A stretch of 64,000 nt of DNA from CBDANW01 sp965197825 (GCA_965197825.1 CBDANW010000003.1:3087857-3151856), one strand, 5' to 3'. Numbered from the stretch's first letter, positions 1-7,858 are shown. Notes: generated by a model from the sequence alone, not told the origin. A program made the numbers and translations.

Positions 1-1
1 T

Positions 2-190
2 TTCCGCGTGCCGGTGGCGGCGTACCAGGTAAGTGGCGAGTTCTCCGTCATCAAGGCAGCCGGTGCCCAGGGCTGGATCGATGAGTCCCGTATGGCGATG
101 GAGTCACTCACCTCCATCAAACGCGCCGGAGCTGACTTCATCCTCACCTACTTTGCAAAGGATGTGGCGCGTGTTCTCGCCCAACGCTGA
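2..190 (+). CDS. hemB: Delta-aminolevulinic acid dehydratase (porphobilinogen synthase), C-terminal fragment
   Basis: The first 62 codons visible, in frame from base 2 to a TGA at 188-190, read as the extreme C-terminus of HemB: the YQVSGEF stretch, the following KAAGAQGWIDE segment and the GADFILTYFAKD segment are typical of this family. HemB condenses two 5-aminolevulinate molecules to porphobilinogen in the cytoplasm. The gene starts upstream of the window. It is followed after 16 bases by hemL, which makes the HemB substrate, so the two are probably one tetrapyrrole operon. Confidence 0.93.
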   Translation, partial: FRVPVAAYQVSGEFSVIKAAGAQGWIDESRMAMESLTSIKRAGADFILTYFAKDVARVLAQR

Positions 191-206
191 AGCGCTCCAG
201 TCATTG

Positions 207-1496
207 ATGACGAAAAAAAGCGAAGCGCTCTTCCGCAGTGCCCAAGAAAGAATTCCGGGAGGAGTGAACTCGCCGGTGCGCGCGTTCCGCAGCCTAGGTA
301 TCACACCTCCTTTCATCGCGTCCGGCGCAGGGAGCCGCATCCGCGACGTCGACGGCCGCGAGTACATCGACTACGTCTGCTCTTGGGGACCACTCATCTT
401 TGGACACGCACACCCAAAAGTGTTGGAGGCCGTTCGGCGAACACTCACGGACGGTACCAGCTTCGGCGCACCCACGGAGCTCGAGCTACGGATGGCGGAG
501 CGGATTTGCGACATGGTCCCGTCGGTGGAAATGGTTCGCATGGTCAACTCCGGTACCGAAGCTGCCATGAGCGCGGTCCGACTCGCCCGGGGCGCCACGG
601 AACGGGACGCCATCATCAAGTTCGCCGGCTGTTATCACGGACATGCTGACAGTTTTCTGATCAAGGCGGGATCGGGGGCGCTCACCCTTGGCGTGCCCGA
701 CAATCCTGGAGTCCCTGGCAAGCTCGCCGAGGACACGCTCATCGCGGATTACAACGACCTCGCGACGGTGACTCGGTTGTTCGAGACCCATCCCGATGGT
801 GTCGCCGCGGTCATCGTAGAGCCGGTCGCCGGCAACATGGGCGTTGTCCCTCCTGTTCCTTCGTTCCTTAAAGGATTGCGAGACCTTTGCAGCAAGCATG
901 GGGCTTTCCTCATCTTCGACGAAGTCATCACCGGCTTTCGGCTCGCCAGGGGCGGAGCCCAGGAGCGTTTCGGGGTACTGCCCGATCTCACCGTGCTGGG
1001 AAAAATCGTCGGTGGGGGGCTGCCCGCTGCGGCCTACGGGGGGCGCCGCGACATCATGGAGCAGCTCGCGCCCGCGGGGCCCGTGTACCAGGCGGGCACT
1101 TTGTCCGGGAATCCGCTAGCGATGAGCGCCGGGCTCGCCCAGCTCGATCTCCTCGAAGAAGAAAAACCGTGGGACCGACTAGAAGAAACATCATCGAGAC
1201 TCGAATCTGGATTTCGGGAGATCATGAGCCAGATGGGGCTCGGGCTAACCATCAACCGCGTGGGCTCGATGATGACCGTTTTCTTCACCGAGCACGAAGT
1301 CAAGAGCTTCGCAGACGCCACGCGCGCCCGGACGAACCAACATGCGTCGTTCTGTCGTGAGATGCTGCAGCGTGGGATCTATCTGGCGCCCTCCCAATTC
1401 GAAGCTCTCTTCGTTTCGACCGCCCATACCGAACAGGATCTCGACGAGACGGTTGGGGCCGTGCGGGCCGGCCTGAAAAAAGCCTTCGCTTCCTGA
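207..1496 (+). CDS. hemL: Glutamate-1-semialdehyde 2,1-aminomutase
   Basis: PLP enzyme of the C5 tetrapyrrole pathway converting glutamate-1-semialdehyde to 5-aminolevulinate. I place the start at ATG 207 (429 codons): from there the protein begins like known HemL (short charged helix, then RIPGGVNSPVRAF) and has the normal family length of about 425-430; the reading frame stays open further upstream but only across the end of hemB. The PLP lysine is in VLGKIVGGGLP, residue about 266, and the GTEAAMSAVRLARG and CYHGHAD motifs are intact. It sits directly behind hemB and 5 bases before a Rieske gene, suggesting a co-transcribed set. No lesions seen. Confidence 0.95.
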   Translation: MTKKSEALFRSAQERIPGGVNSPVRAFRSLGITPPFIASGAGSRIRDVDGREYIDYVCSWGPLIFGHAHPKVLEAVRRTLTDGTSFGAPTELELRMAERICDMVPSVEMVRMVNSGTEAAMSAVRLARGATERDAIIKFAGCYHGHADSFLIKAGSGALTLGVPDNPGVPGKLAEDTLIADYNDLATVTRLFETHPDGVAAVIVEPVAGNMGVVPPVPSFLKGLRDLCSKHGAFLIFDEVITGFRLARGGAQERFGVLPDLTVLGKIVGGGLPAAAYGGRRDIMEQLAPAGPVYQAGTLSGNPLAMSAGLAQLDLLEEEKPWDRLEETSSRLESGFREIMSQMGLGLTINRVGSMMTVFFTEHEVKSFADATRARTNQHASFCREMLQRGIYLAPSQFEALFVSTAHTEQDLDETVGAVRAGLKKAFAS

Positions 1497-1501
1497 TTCC
1501 A

Positions 1502-1819
1502 ATGGCCGAAGTTCGCGTCGCCTCGGTTCGAGATGTCCCCGAGGGAAAGGGAATCGTCGTCGATGTCGAGGGAAAGCGCCTCGCCATCTTTCGAAACAGT
1601 GGAGAATTCTTCGTTCTCGATGAAACCTGCCCTCATCGCGGCGGCCCGCTCCACGAGGGTGTCGTTCGAGAAGGTGTCGTGTCCTGCCCGTGGCACATGT
1701 GGCAGTTCGATCTCCGAAACGGTCGTTCCCCGGTCAACCCTCTTTCGAAGGTTCGGACCTATAAGACGCGCACCGACGGAAACGACGTGCTCGTGGATCT
1801 AGAGGAAGAACCTGTCTAA
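1502..1819 (+). CDS. Rieske [2Fe-2S] ferredoxin-like protein
   Basis: Small soluble 105-residue protein with one Rieske domain. The cluster ligands are visible as C43-x-H45 and C62-x2-H65 (CPHRGGPL and CPWHMWQFD), the arrangement of NirD/biphenyl-dioxygenase-type ferredoxins. There is no signal peptide or membrane segment, so it is a cytoplasmic electron carrier or a regulatory subunit of an unknown oxidoreductase. It begins 5 bases after hemL and is probably co-transcribed; whether it serves haem synthesis is not shown by the sequence. Its end faces the end of the PHP gene on the other strand, only 6 bases away. Confidence 0.88.
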   Translation: MAEVRVASVRDVPEGKGIVVDVEGKRLAIFRNSGEFFVLDETCPHRGGPLHEGVVREGVVSCPWHMWQFDLRNGRSPVNPLSKVRTYKTRTDGNDVLVDLEEEPV

Positions 1820-1825
1820 AGGTTC

Positions 1826-2662
1826 TCAGCTTTGGGAGGCTTCGCGAATCTTCTCGAGCGCTTCGGTGGTCAGTTCCCGACAGCCCAAACGGGTCGGGCC
1901 AGGCCCCTCCGGAGTGTGAAAGTCGGACCCACCGGTAACTAGAAGACCGAGACGTTCGGCCATTTCCAGATAGCGTGCCGCGACCTCCGGCGGGTGATCG
2001 GTGTGATACGCCTCGATAGCCTGGAGCCCGTGCTCTACCATCTTGGGAATGAGCTCGTCCCGTTCCAGCAGCCCCGGATGAGCGAGAGACGCGACGCCGC
2101 CGGCCCGCGTGATCAGGTCGGTGGCATCCCGCAAGGTAACCTTTTCGTATCCAACGTAGGCCGGTGTGCCATGCCCCAGGTACCGATCGAATGCTTCCGT
2201 GAAGCTGCTCACCACACCTCGGTCGACCAGCACTTCTGCAACGTGCGGGCGTCCCACCGTACCGTGGGTCGATTTGGCAAAGACGTCCTCCGCTTCGATA
2301 TGGACGTCTACCGCATCGAGCTTCGCCAGGATTTGGTGGATGCGCTCGATTCTCCGCTCTCGCGCTTTGGAGAAGAACTCCAAGAGCCACGGTTCTCGGT
2401 GGCGAACGAACAAGCCCAACACGTGCACCGAAGCATCTTCGTAATTGGCGCTGACCTCGATGCCGGCAATGATCTCGGGACCGCTATCGGAATGCCCGGC
2501 CGCCTCCTCGCGAGCCGCGTCAATGCCGTCCACCGTGTCATGATCCGTTACCGCCAGAGCGGTTAGGTTCTCCTGGATCGCCTTCTGAACGAGCTCGGCG
2601 GAGCCCAGTCGACCGTCGGACGCAGTGGTATGGGAGTGAAGATCGTAAAGTGCTCTCGTCAT
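1826..2662 (-). CDS. PHP-domain phosphoesterase (RNase AM / nucleoside 3',5'-bisphosphate phosphatase-like)
   Basis: 278 residues, a single PHP metal-hydrolase domain. Metal ligands are visible as DLHSHTTASDG (H9, H11, D16), VTDHDT (D40, H41, D42), the IAGIEVS glutamate, SLAHPG, and GGSDFHTP near the C-terminus. This length and motif order match the YciV/RNase AM group, which dephosphorylates 3',5'-bisphosphonucleotides and trims short RNA 5' ends; the exact substrate is inferred from the family. The start ATG at 2662 gives the standard N-terminus right before the first HxH. Transcribed alone, convergent with the hemL operon and divergent from the Fe-S carrier gene. Confidence 0.87.
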   Translation of the reverse strand: MTRALYDLHSHTTASDGRLGSAELVQKAIQENLTALAVTDHDTVDGIDAAREEAAGHSDSGPEIIAGIEVSANYEDASVHVLGLFVRHREPWLLEFFSKARERRIERIHQILAKLDAVDVHIEAEDVFAKSTHGTVGRPHVAEVLVDRGVVSSFTEAFDRYLGHGTPAYVGYEKVTLRDATDLITRAGGVASLAHPGLLERDELIPKMVEHGLQAIEAYHTDHPPEVAARYLEMAERLGLLVTGGSDFHTPEGPGPTRLGCRELTTEALEKIREASQS

Positions 2663-2747
2663 TTAGTTTTGGGCGGTTTTAGGAACCTTTTATGCTACGG
2701 TGCACCTTCTGCTTTGTCAAATTCGTCAAGCTGGTCGGGCCCGCCGC

Positions 2748-2776
2748 TTGACACCCTCTGGCGGCGTTTGTATACT
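2748..2776 (+). promoter_or_regulatory. Near-consensus sigma-70 promoter of the A-type Fe-S carrier gene
   Basis: TTGACA at 2748-2753 and TATACT at 2771-2776 are separated by exactly 17 bases. Transcription would begin near 2783 and leave a 5' UTR of about 77 bases before the ATG at 2860. Confidence 0.8.
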
Positions 2777-2789
2777 TTAGTCTGACTAA
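2777..2789. promoter_or_regulatory. Perfect palindrome over the expected transcription start (candidate operator)
   Basis: TTAGTC-T-GACTAA is a perfect 6+1+6 inverted repeat lying immediately after the -10 box, so a bound protein would block initiation. Position and symmetry suggest a repressor site controlling Fe-S carrier expression. The regulator is unknown; the Rrf2 protein encoded at 6626-7072 is one candidate by family logic only. Confidence 0.5.
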
Positions 2790-2859
2790 TTTGATAGGGA
2801 TTAACACCCTGTCCCGAGAACTGAAAACAACTTAGACTCAATTCAGAAGAGGCACACTC

Positions 2860-3183
2860 ATGTTGACTTTGACTTCGAACGCGGCAGGCAAGGTGAAAGA
2901 GTTTCTCGTCCAGAACGGCAAGCCCGAAGCGGGCTTGCGCGTCCGTGTGGTCGGCGGCGGTTGTTCCGGGTTCCAGTATCAGCTCGCTCTCGACGAGCGG
3001 CCCGAGACAGAGGACAAAGTCTACGAACAGGAAGGCGTCAAGCTGTTCGTGGACCAAAAGAGCCTTCTCCATCTCGATGGAACCGAGATCGACTACGTGG
3101 AAGACGTCATGGGCGCAGGGTTCCGCTTCACCAACCCGAACTCGAAGGGCACCTGCGGCTGCGGGGAGTCCTTTCAGGTCTAG
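2860..3183 (+). CDS. erpA: A-type iron-sulfur cluster carrier/insertion protein (ErpA/IscA family)
   Basis: 107-residue HesB/IscA-fold protein. The three invariant cysteines are present: C35 in GGGCSGFQY and C99/C101 in TCGCGESF at the C-terminus. Family members carry Fe-S clusters from the scaffold to apo-enzymes in the cytoplasm. The length and the GLRVRVVGGGCSGFQY segment fit ErpA best, but IscA/SufA cannot be excluded without a tree. It has its own strong promoter and a candidate operator. The next gene also encodes an Fe-S protein, but lies 81 bases downstream and may be separately expressed. Confidence 0.88.
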   Translation: MLTLTSNAAGKVKEFLVQNGKPEAGLRVRVVGGGCSGFQYQLALDERPETEDKVYEQEGVKLFVDQKSLLHLDGTEIDYVEDVMGAGFRFTNPNSKGTCGCGESFQV

Positions 3184-3264
3184 TGCCCTAATATACATCT
3201 GAACTCATCGCGGTACCCTCGGAGCTTGCCGGGGGTATTTTTTTGTGGCTTCGAGGAAGGCGGC

Positions 3265-3576
3265 ATGGGCTCAGGTGACAGCTCGATCTACGACCCTTTC
3301 GAAAAGCTGGTAAACATACAAATCGAGGGCCGCTTTTTTGCCGTCCCGGAAAACAACATTCTCCTCCGGTGCGTCCAGTTCATCGTCGACGAGGGGGTAG
3401 TCCTCGGCCGATTCTGCTGGAACAACGAGTGCGGCAACTGCGAGGTGACCTTGCAGACGGCGGATCACGCGGAACCCCAACGGGCGCGGGGGTGCCAAAC
3501 CTTCGTGCAAGCTGGAATGATCCTGTCCGAGTTAACTCCCGACCTGAGGTACTGGCTTCATCGCAAGCTAGAGTAG
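3265..3576 (+). CDS. Plant-type [2Fe-2S] ferredoxin-like protein
   Basis: About 103 residues from ATG 3265; the frame extends to a TTG at 3226 but the ATG starts just before the first folded-looking segment (DPFEKLVNIQIEG). Cluster ligands are C51-x4-C56-x2-C59 (CWNNECGNC) plus C77, the spacing of plant-type 2Fe-2S domains as in the N-terminal part of NADH dehydrogenase NuoG or formate dehydrogenase accessory proteins. An additional cysteine at 36 is not part of the motif. No transmembrane segment. Probably a soluble electron carrier; its partner is not identifiable from the neighbourhood. Confidence 0.8.
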   Translation: MGSGDSSIYDPFEKLVNIQIEGRFFAVPENNILLRCVQFIVDEGVVLGRFCWNNECGNCEVTLQTADHAEPQRARGCQTFVQAGMILSELTPDLRYWLHRKLE

Positions 3577-3613
3577 TGCCGATCGACGCCCCTCAATAAG
3601 ATAAGATGAGGCG

Positions 3614-4375
3614 GTGTTCGCAACCGTCGTCTTCCTCCTCGCTGCGCACTTGGCCTCGGGCAGCTTGATCGTTACGTCGCTTCTCCTCTTGCGGAATCGC
3701 CTTCCTCACGCCTTTCTTCGATTCTGTGCCGCTTCCTCCGCCATCTCCGCTGCCCTCGCGTGGAAGCTCGGCCATGGTCATCCGTCCCTCGCTTATGGTT
3801 TGCTCGCCGCGGCGGCCGTGTTCAGCTACTGGTGGTTGCGTCGCAAGGACAGCGATTCTTCCTTCCCGGTCTTGGTGGCGGGAGCCGTTGCTCTGGTCGC
3901 CCTCGGCATCGAGTGTCGCGGCAACGAATCGGCTGGATGGTTGCTCTGTTCGTTCGGTGCGATCGGTTCGGCCCTCTTGCTGGGCTCGGTGGCGGTCAGC
4001 ATGGTACTCGGCCACTGGTACCTCGTGGACACGACACTGTCCATCGCTCCACTCAAGGATGGGGCTCTCTGGTTTGCGGCAGGGGTGGCTTTGCGCTGGC
4101 TGAACGTCTTGACGGTCCTGGCTCGTGAGGGATGGGACGTCGTTCGAGTAACCGACGTCGCCGACGTATTCTATTCCACGCTTGGCTTGTTCTTCCTGTT
4201 TCGGGCGCTTACCGGCTTGATCGCCCCTTTGTTGCTCGCCGGACCGATCCTGCAAACGGTCAGGATGCGCTCGACCCAGTCTGCCACCGGGCTCCTCTAT
4301 GTGGCCATGGTGGTGGTCCTCTTCGGAGAGTTGATCGCGCAATTCCTCACATCGGCCACCGGTTTTCCGTTATGA
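3614..4375 (+). CDS. Polytopic membrane protein of unknown function
   Basis: 253 residues starting at GTG 3614. The chain is almost entirely hydrophobic, with about seven or eight predicted membrane helices (for example residues 2-25, 40-55, 58-72, 85-100, 108-128 and several after 150). A polar motif GHWYLVDTTLS near residue 135 lies after a central helix and could hold a cofactor or metal, since it is the only His-rich spot in the membrane part. I do not recognise a named family with certainty. Its stop codon overlaps the ATG of the following zinc-ribbon gene (ATGA at 4372-4375), so the two proteins are translationally coupled and likely act together. Confidence 0.7.
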   Translation: MFATVVFLLAAHLASGSLIVTSLLLLRNRLPHAFLRFCAASSAISAALAWKLGHGHPSLAYGLLAAAAVFSYWWLRRKDSDSSFPVLVAGAVALVALGIECRGNESAGWLLCSFGAIGSALLLGSVAVSMVLGHWYLVDTTLSIAPLKDGALWFAAGVALRWLNVLTVLAREGWDVVRVTDVADVFYSTLGLFFLFRALTGLIAPLLLAGPILQTVRMRSTQSATGLLYVAMVVVLFGELIAQFLTSATGFPL

Positions 4376-4875
4376 CCTCTCTAGACGAACACCAACCCTC
4401 CGAAGGTAACGAGAAAGACTTTAGAATAGGTTTTTTCTGTCCTGAATGCTCTCGCTATAACGAGTACGTCGTTTCGCCGACGGTGCGGATTCACTCCTGT
4501 TCTCACTGCGGGCACGAATCGGAAAGCTCTCCGAGCCAGGCGGTGTTGGCGGGCGGGCCGATCGATCGATGTCCGCACTGTGGCAACAAAGAACTCTACC
4601 TTCGAAAGGATTTTCCTCAGCAGTTGGGGTGCGCCGCGGTGAGCATCACCGTCGCACTCTCCACGCTCGCCTACGCGATATGGGGTCTCTTACCTTCGTT
4701 GGCCGTTCTGGTCGCTGCCAGCGTGATCGACTTCCTGCTGTACCACTGGCTCGGGGAGATTCCGGTTTGTTACCGGTGCCATTGTGAGCTTCGCGGATTC
4801 GTGCGCAATCCGGAACATCGACCTTTCGATCTCAGTCGGGCCGAGGAGTACGAAGAGGGGCGTCTGACCAGCTAA
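4372..4875 (+). CDS. Zinc-ribbon membrane protein of unknown function
   Basis: 167 residues from ATG 4372, chosen because it overlaps the preceding stop codon (ATGA). Four CxxC pairs are visible: C23/C26 and C43/C46 would form one zinc ribbon, C67/C70 and C133/C136 a second one that is split by a hydrophobic block at about 85-127 (two membrane helices). This pairing across a membrane hairpin places both ribbons on the same side of the membrane. The last codons (RLTS and stop) lie inside the first copy of the 42-bp repeat at 4860, so the C-terminus has been supplied by the repeat. Function unknown; partner of the upstream membrane protein by coupling. Confidence 0.72.
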   Translation: MTSLDEHQPSEGNEKDFRIGFFCPECSRYNEYVVSPTVRIHSCSHCGHESESSPSQAVLAGGPIDRCPHCGNKELYLRKDFPQQLGCAAVSITVALSTLAYAIWGLLPSLAVLVAASVIDFLLYHWLGEIPVCYRCHCELRGFVRNPEHRPFDLSRAEEYEEGRLTS

Positions 4876-5057
4876 TTAGTAAGACCTCGCATATTGACGC
4901 CAGAAGGCAGTTCGAGAGCGCGTCTGGCTCGCTGATTAGCAAGATCACGTATATCGACGCCGAACATGGGCGTCTGACTCGGCCGATCGGGGCGATCCCG
5001 TCTATTGACGCTTAGCTAGACGCCGGCGTCAATATACCGGATCGTCCTAATCAACGT
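4860..5057. repeat. Cluster of 42-43 bp palindrome-ended repeats (copies R1-R3 and left part of R4)
   Basis: Three direct copies: R1 4860-4901, R2 4920-4961, R3 4970-5012. Each begins GCGTCTGRC and ends TTGACGCC or a close variant, so the tips are complementary (GCGTC / GACGC). R1 and R2 also share the core GCTGATTAGCAAGATC-like segment. A fourth copy in reverse orientation starts at 5025 and is cut at 5057 by the IS256-family element; its remainder resumes at 6527. Between genes at 4876-5057 nothing else is seen. Confidence 0.8.
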
Positions 5058-6517
5058 GGGATGTCCCGGCCGCTGTTGAATTTGGTCGGGTAGCGGCGGC
5101 ACCTGTGAATACTCTTAGGCAGCAAACTCATCGCTGTCAAGAGATTTCTGTTTGCTTCTAAGCGCGTGAACGAGAGCGCCCATATGGCGATAGCCTTTGA
5201 TACGCCGGAACTTTTTCTGCGCGGTGACGACGCCAAGAGCGGTCCATCGGCGAACCATGGAAGGACTCTACCAACGCTTGACGTTTCTCGATACTCTGCG
5301 AATGGTTCCGTTGAGATTCTCAATGGCGTTCGTCGTGGCAAGAGACTGGCGAAGTAAGGCGGGCAGCGCGAGCTTCACGACCGTGAGTGTCTCTTCCATC
5401 CCTTCACGAAGGCTTCCGGCAGCTTCGTCGTAGCCGTTTCGCTCGAGCCACGACACCAATGCCTGAAGTCGCTTGCGCGCCTTGTCGGCACTCTTGCACT
5501 TGTAGGCTTCCTTCATCGTCTGGAGCACGTAGGCGTGACGAGACTTGGGAAGGTACGAGCGAAGATTCTGGAGTTTATGGATCTGGCACCTTTGGATGAC
5601 CGCGAGGTCCCCCAAAACATCGACGAGTGCCTTGCGGATGCCTTTGCCTCCGTCCACTACGCAGAGAGTCGACTCATCGACGCGCAAGCCTCGCTCGAGA
5701 AGGTCCTGCAACATCGCGGTGCACACCCGAGAGTTCTCCGTCGAGCCCAGCCATATACCCAGGGGCACCTTCGTTCCATCTATTGTGATACCGAGAGTTA
5801 CGACGACGGTCTGTCCGGCCACCTCAAGGCCATCCAGCATCAGTGCCGCAAGCTCGAACTCCTCTAGCCGCCGAGACAGGTATTCCTCGAGCTTCTTAGT
5901 CGTCTGGCTCACGAGGTGACGGCTGGCGGCACTCTTACTCGTGCCACGAGACTTCAACTTGGCCGCGGGTTTGTCCAGACTCGATTCGTAATTTCGGGTC
6001 GATACCCCCACCAAGACCTGATTCAACACTCGCTCTGGAAGCGGGTCTTCTTCGCGGAAGGCTTCGAAGTGTGGAAGCGACGCCTCCTCGCCCGACTTCG
6101 AGCGAACTCGAGGTCGCGACACTTGGATGCGACGACCACCGAAGCTCAGCTCTCCGTTCGTGCTCCCACAGTGGTTATGAGTTCGCTCCTTCTCGTGCTT
6201 GCCCTTGAGCCCCGCGATCTCCTCGGCGTCCTCTCTGAGCAGTAGGTGCAGAGCTGTCAGTCCTTGCTCGTACACCCATTCCGTCAGATCCGCCTTCGTG
6301 GCCGCGATCCCAGCTATCATCGGTAGCAGTATCTGACCGACTTGGCCAACTACCTTGCCCGTAGGCGAGTGCGTTTGCTTTCTTACTGGCTTCTTCGATT
6401 TCCTAGGCATTGGTGGCTCCTTGTCCCCCTCTGGAGACGGTTTATTGGCAGACCTAATTCTTAGGCCGGCCAAGGAGCCGCCGCTACCCCAAATTCAACA
6501 TCCGGCGGGACATCCCC
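5058..6517. mobile_element. IS256-family insertion sequence with 9-bp target duplication
   Basis: About 1.46 kb. The outer ends are inverted: left GGGATGTCCCGGCCGCTGTT, right (reverse complement) GGGGATGTCCCGCCGGATGT, and the similarity continues through TTGAATTTGG and GGTAGCGGCGG for about 45 bases. The 9-bp sequence AATCAACGT occurs at 5049-5057 and again at 6518-6526, an 8-9 bp duplication being normal for this family. It contains one transposase gene on the minus strand, which carries an in-frame stop. Confidence 0.88.
5115..6410 (-). pseudogene. IS256-family (mutator-type) transposase, interrupted by an in-frame amber codon
   Basis: The likely start is ATG 6410 (MPRKSKK), which has AAGGAG five to six bases upstream; an open frame continues to 6473. 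The DDE catalytic residues are in ALMLDGLEV, CVVDGGKGIRKAL and NAIENLNGT, and the family motif RCQIHKLQNL is present. The frame hits TAG at 5268-5270 just after NVKRW, but it continues in the same frame for 50 more codons (SPSMVRRWTALG ... FRRIKGY ... DEFAA) to TAA at 5115-5117, which is the expected family C-terminus. This is therefore one nonsense substitution (for example CAG to TAG), not a frameshift. All DDE residues precede the stop, so residual activity cannot be excluded. Confidence 0.87.
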
Positions 6518-6526
6518 AATCAACGT

Positions 6527-6637
6527 GGTCAGACGCTTTTGCGGTTCGCTTCTGGCGTCACAGCTGGCGTCATTAAGGGTGGGTGCTAAGCTGAGCGTAG
6601 CCAGACGCCGGTTGCTAAACTCGGCCTAGTCAGACGC
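6527..6637. repeat. Right part of repeat R4 and further degenerate copies R5-R6
   Basis: 6527-6536 completes R4 (GGTCAGACGC) after the insertion sequence. R5 at 6566-6608 is a minus-strand copy (starts GGCGTCATTAAG, ends CCAGACGC). R6 at 6610-6637 is a shorter minus-strand copy ending CAGACGCC. R6 overlaps the last codons (ASD) and stop of the Rrf2 gene. Confidence 0.65.
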
Positions 6638-7072
6638 CGGGTCGATCGTGACCAACGGATGATGCGGCGCCTTGAGCATATCAGCCATCGTCACCTCGTT
6701 CAGGAACTCGACGGTCTGCCGTTGTGCCATATTCCAGACAGATTGCATTTCGCAAGCATCGACGATCGAGCAATCATCGTGCTGTCCATCGACACAACGG
6801 TTGAGCTTCAGGGGGCCCTCAACTGCTTCGATCACTTCCAAGAACGTGATCTGACCGGGGGTCCTGGCCAGCGCGTATCCTCCGTGGGCGCCTTGTTGCG
6901 ACTTCACGACGCCATGATTGGCGAGAATGGGCAAGATCTGGGCCAGGAAGGCCTGGGGGATGTCTTTGGCCTTGGCGATCTCGCTGACCCGACCGAACCG
7001 ATCCGAGTTCAAGCGCGCGAGATAGATGACCGCTCGTAAAGCATAGTCGCTTTTCCGCGACAGTTCCAACAT
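6626..7072 (-). CDS. Rrf2-family transcriptional regulator with three clustered cysteines
   Basis: 148 residues. The N-terminal winged helix is typical of Rrf2/IscR/NsrR (LSRKSDYALRAVIYLA, then QGAHGGYALARTP). Three cysteines, C93, C101 and C107, in RCVDGQHDDCSIVDAC are spaced C-x7-C-x5-C in the loop where Fe-S sensing members bind their cluster, so it may sense Fe-S status, NO or redox; this is inference. The target is unknown. The C-terminal codons and stop are supplied by repeat R6, so the original end may have been altered. Upstream, 7073-7394 has no gene; it contains GC-rich inverted segments and one copy of a second repeat family (7325-7370). Confidence 0.87.
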   Translation of the reverse strand: MLELSRKSDYALRAVIYLARLNSDRFGRVSEIAKAKDIPQAFLAQILPILANHGVVKSQQGAHGGYALARTPGQITFLEVIEAVEGPLKLNRCVDGQHDDCSIVDACEMQSVWNMAQRQTVEFLNEVTMADMLKAPHHPLVTIDPASD

Positions 7073-7324
7073 ATGTTTCGCGCCCGATAGAAGCTACGTG
7101 GTGATTATAGTTCAGGCCGACGCGCCGTTCAAGCCAATGGGGAAAACGGAGCATTCAGGCCTAGATCTGTACCATTCGCTGATCCTTTCGCTCTGAGTTA
7201 GCATTGACGATCGACACCCGCCCTGCCGCCGTCCGCAGCGAGCCTGCGAGCGGAGGACAGGCGAGCGAACGAGGAGTGAGCGAGCACTGGGTGATGCTCG
7301 CCGATGAAAGGCAGAGCGGTGGCG

Positions 7325-7370
7325 GTGTCCGCCTTCGTTTGTACTCCAAAAGGGGAGAACTTCGGCGGAC
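7325..7370. repeat. 46-bp palindrome-ended repeat, copy A
   Basis: Begins GTGTCCGCCTTCGT and ends GAGAACTTCGGCGGAC (followed by AC), so the ends GTGTCCGCC and GGCGGACAC are complementary. An inverted second copy is at 8121-8166. The ends are conserved between copies and the middle 16 bases differ. Confidence 0.75.
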
Positions 7371-7394
7371 ACGGCACTAAGCAGTAAAGTGTCC

Positions 7395-7858
7395 ATGGAT
7401 CTCATCATTTTCGATCTGGATGGTACGCTGGTGGATTCCCGTCGGGACATCGCCGCCTCGGTCAACGAGCTCCTTGTCTAGTATGGGACGCGAGCGGCTC
7501 CCGCCCCAGCGTGTCTTCGGTTTCATTGGTAACGGGGTAAGGATGTTGCTGGAGCGGTCGCTTTTAGGTAGCGCCGACGAACAGGAAATAGACGCCGCCC
7601 TCGAGCGTCACTTGCCGATTTACCGGAGCCATCTTCTCGACACGACCCGTCCCTACCCCGGTGTGAGAGAAGCGCTGGAAGCACTGAACCCGGGAAGGAA
7701 GATAGCCGTTCTCACCAACAAACCCACTCGAGAAAGCTTGGCCCTGCTCGAAGGGCTGGCCCTCAGTCGCTATTTCAGCCAGGTTCACGGGGGGGATGCC
7801 TTTCCCTACCGAAAGCCGCACCGTATGGGAGTTGACGCGTTGATCGAAAGCACTGGAG
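7395..7858 (+). pseudogene. HAD-family hydrolase (phosphoglycolate phosphatase-like), frameshifted and truncated
   Basis: ATG 7395 opens a classic HAD N-terminus, IIFDLDGTLVDSRRDIA, with both catalytic aspartates. The frame reaches TAG at about 7479, and the homologous continuation YGRERLPPQRVFGFIGNG runs in the next frame, so there is one nonsense codon plus one extra base (GGG for GG near 7484). The second HAD motif (VLTNKP) and third region (GGDAFPYRKPHRMG) follow, then homology stops near 7858 where the sequence changes to a GGDEF-domain fragment. The gene lacks the C-terminal HAD motif IV and cannot give a normal enzyme. Confidence 0.82.

Noticed and set aside
4860..5012. Short CRISPR array
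   Set aside because: Unit spacing is irregular (8-18 bases), units diverge and have mobile-repeat character; no uniform spacers and no cas genes.
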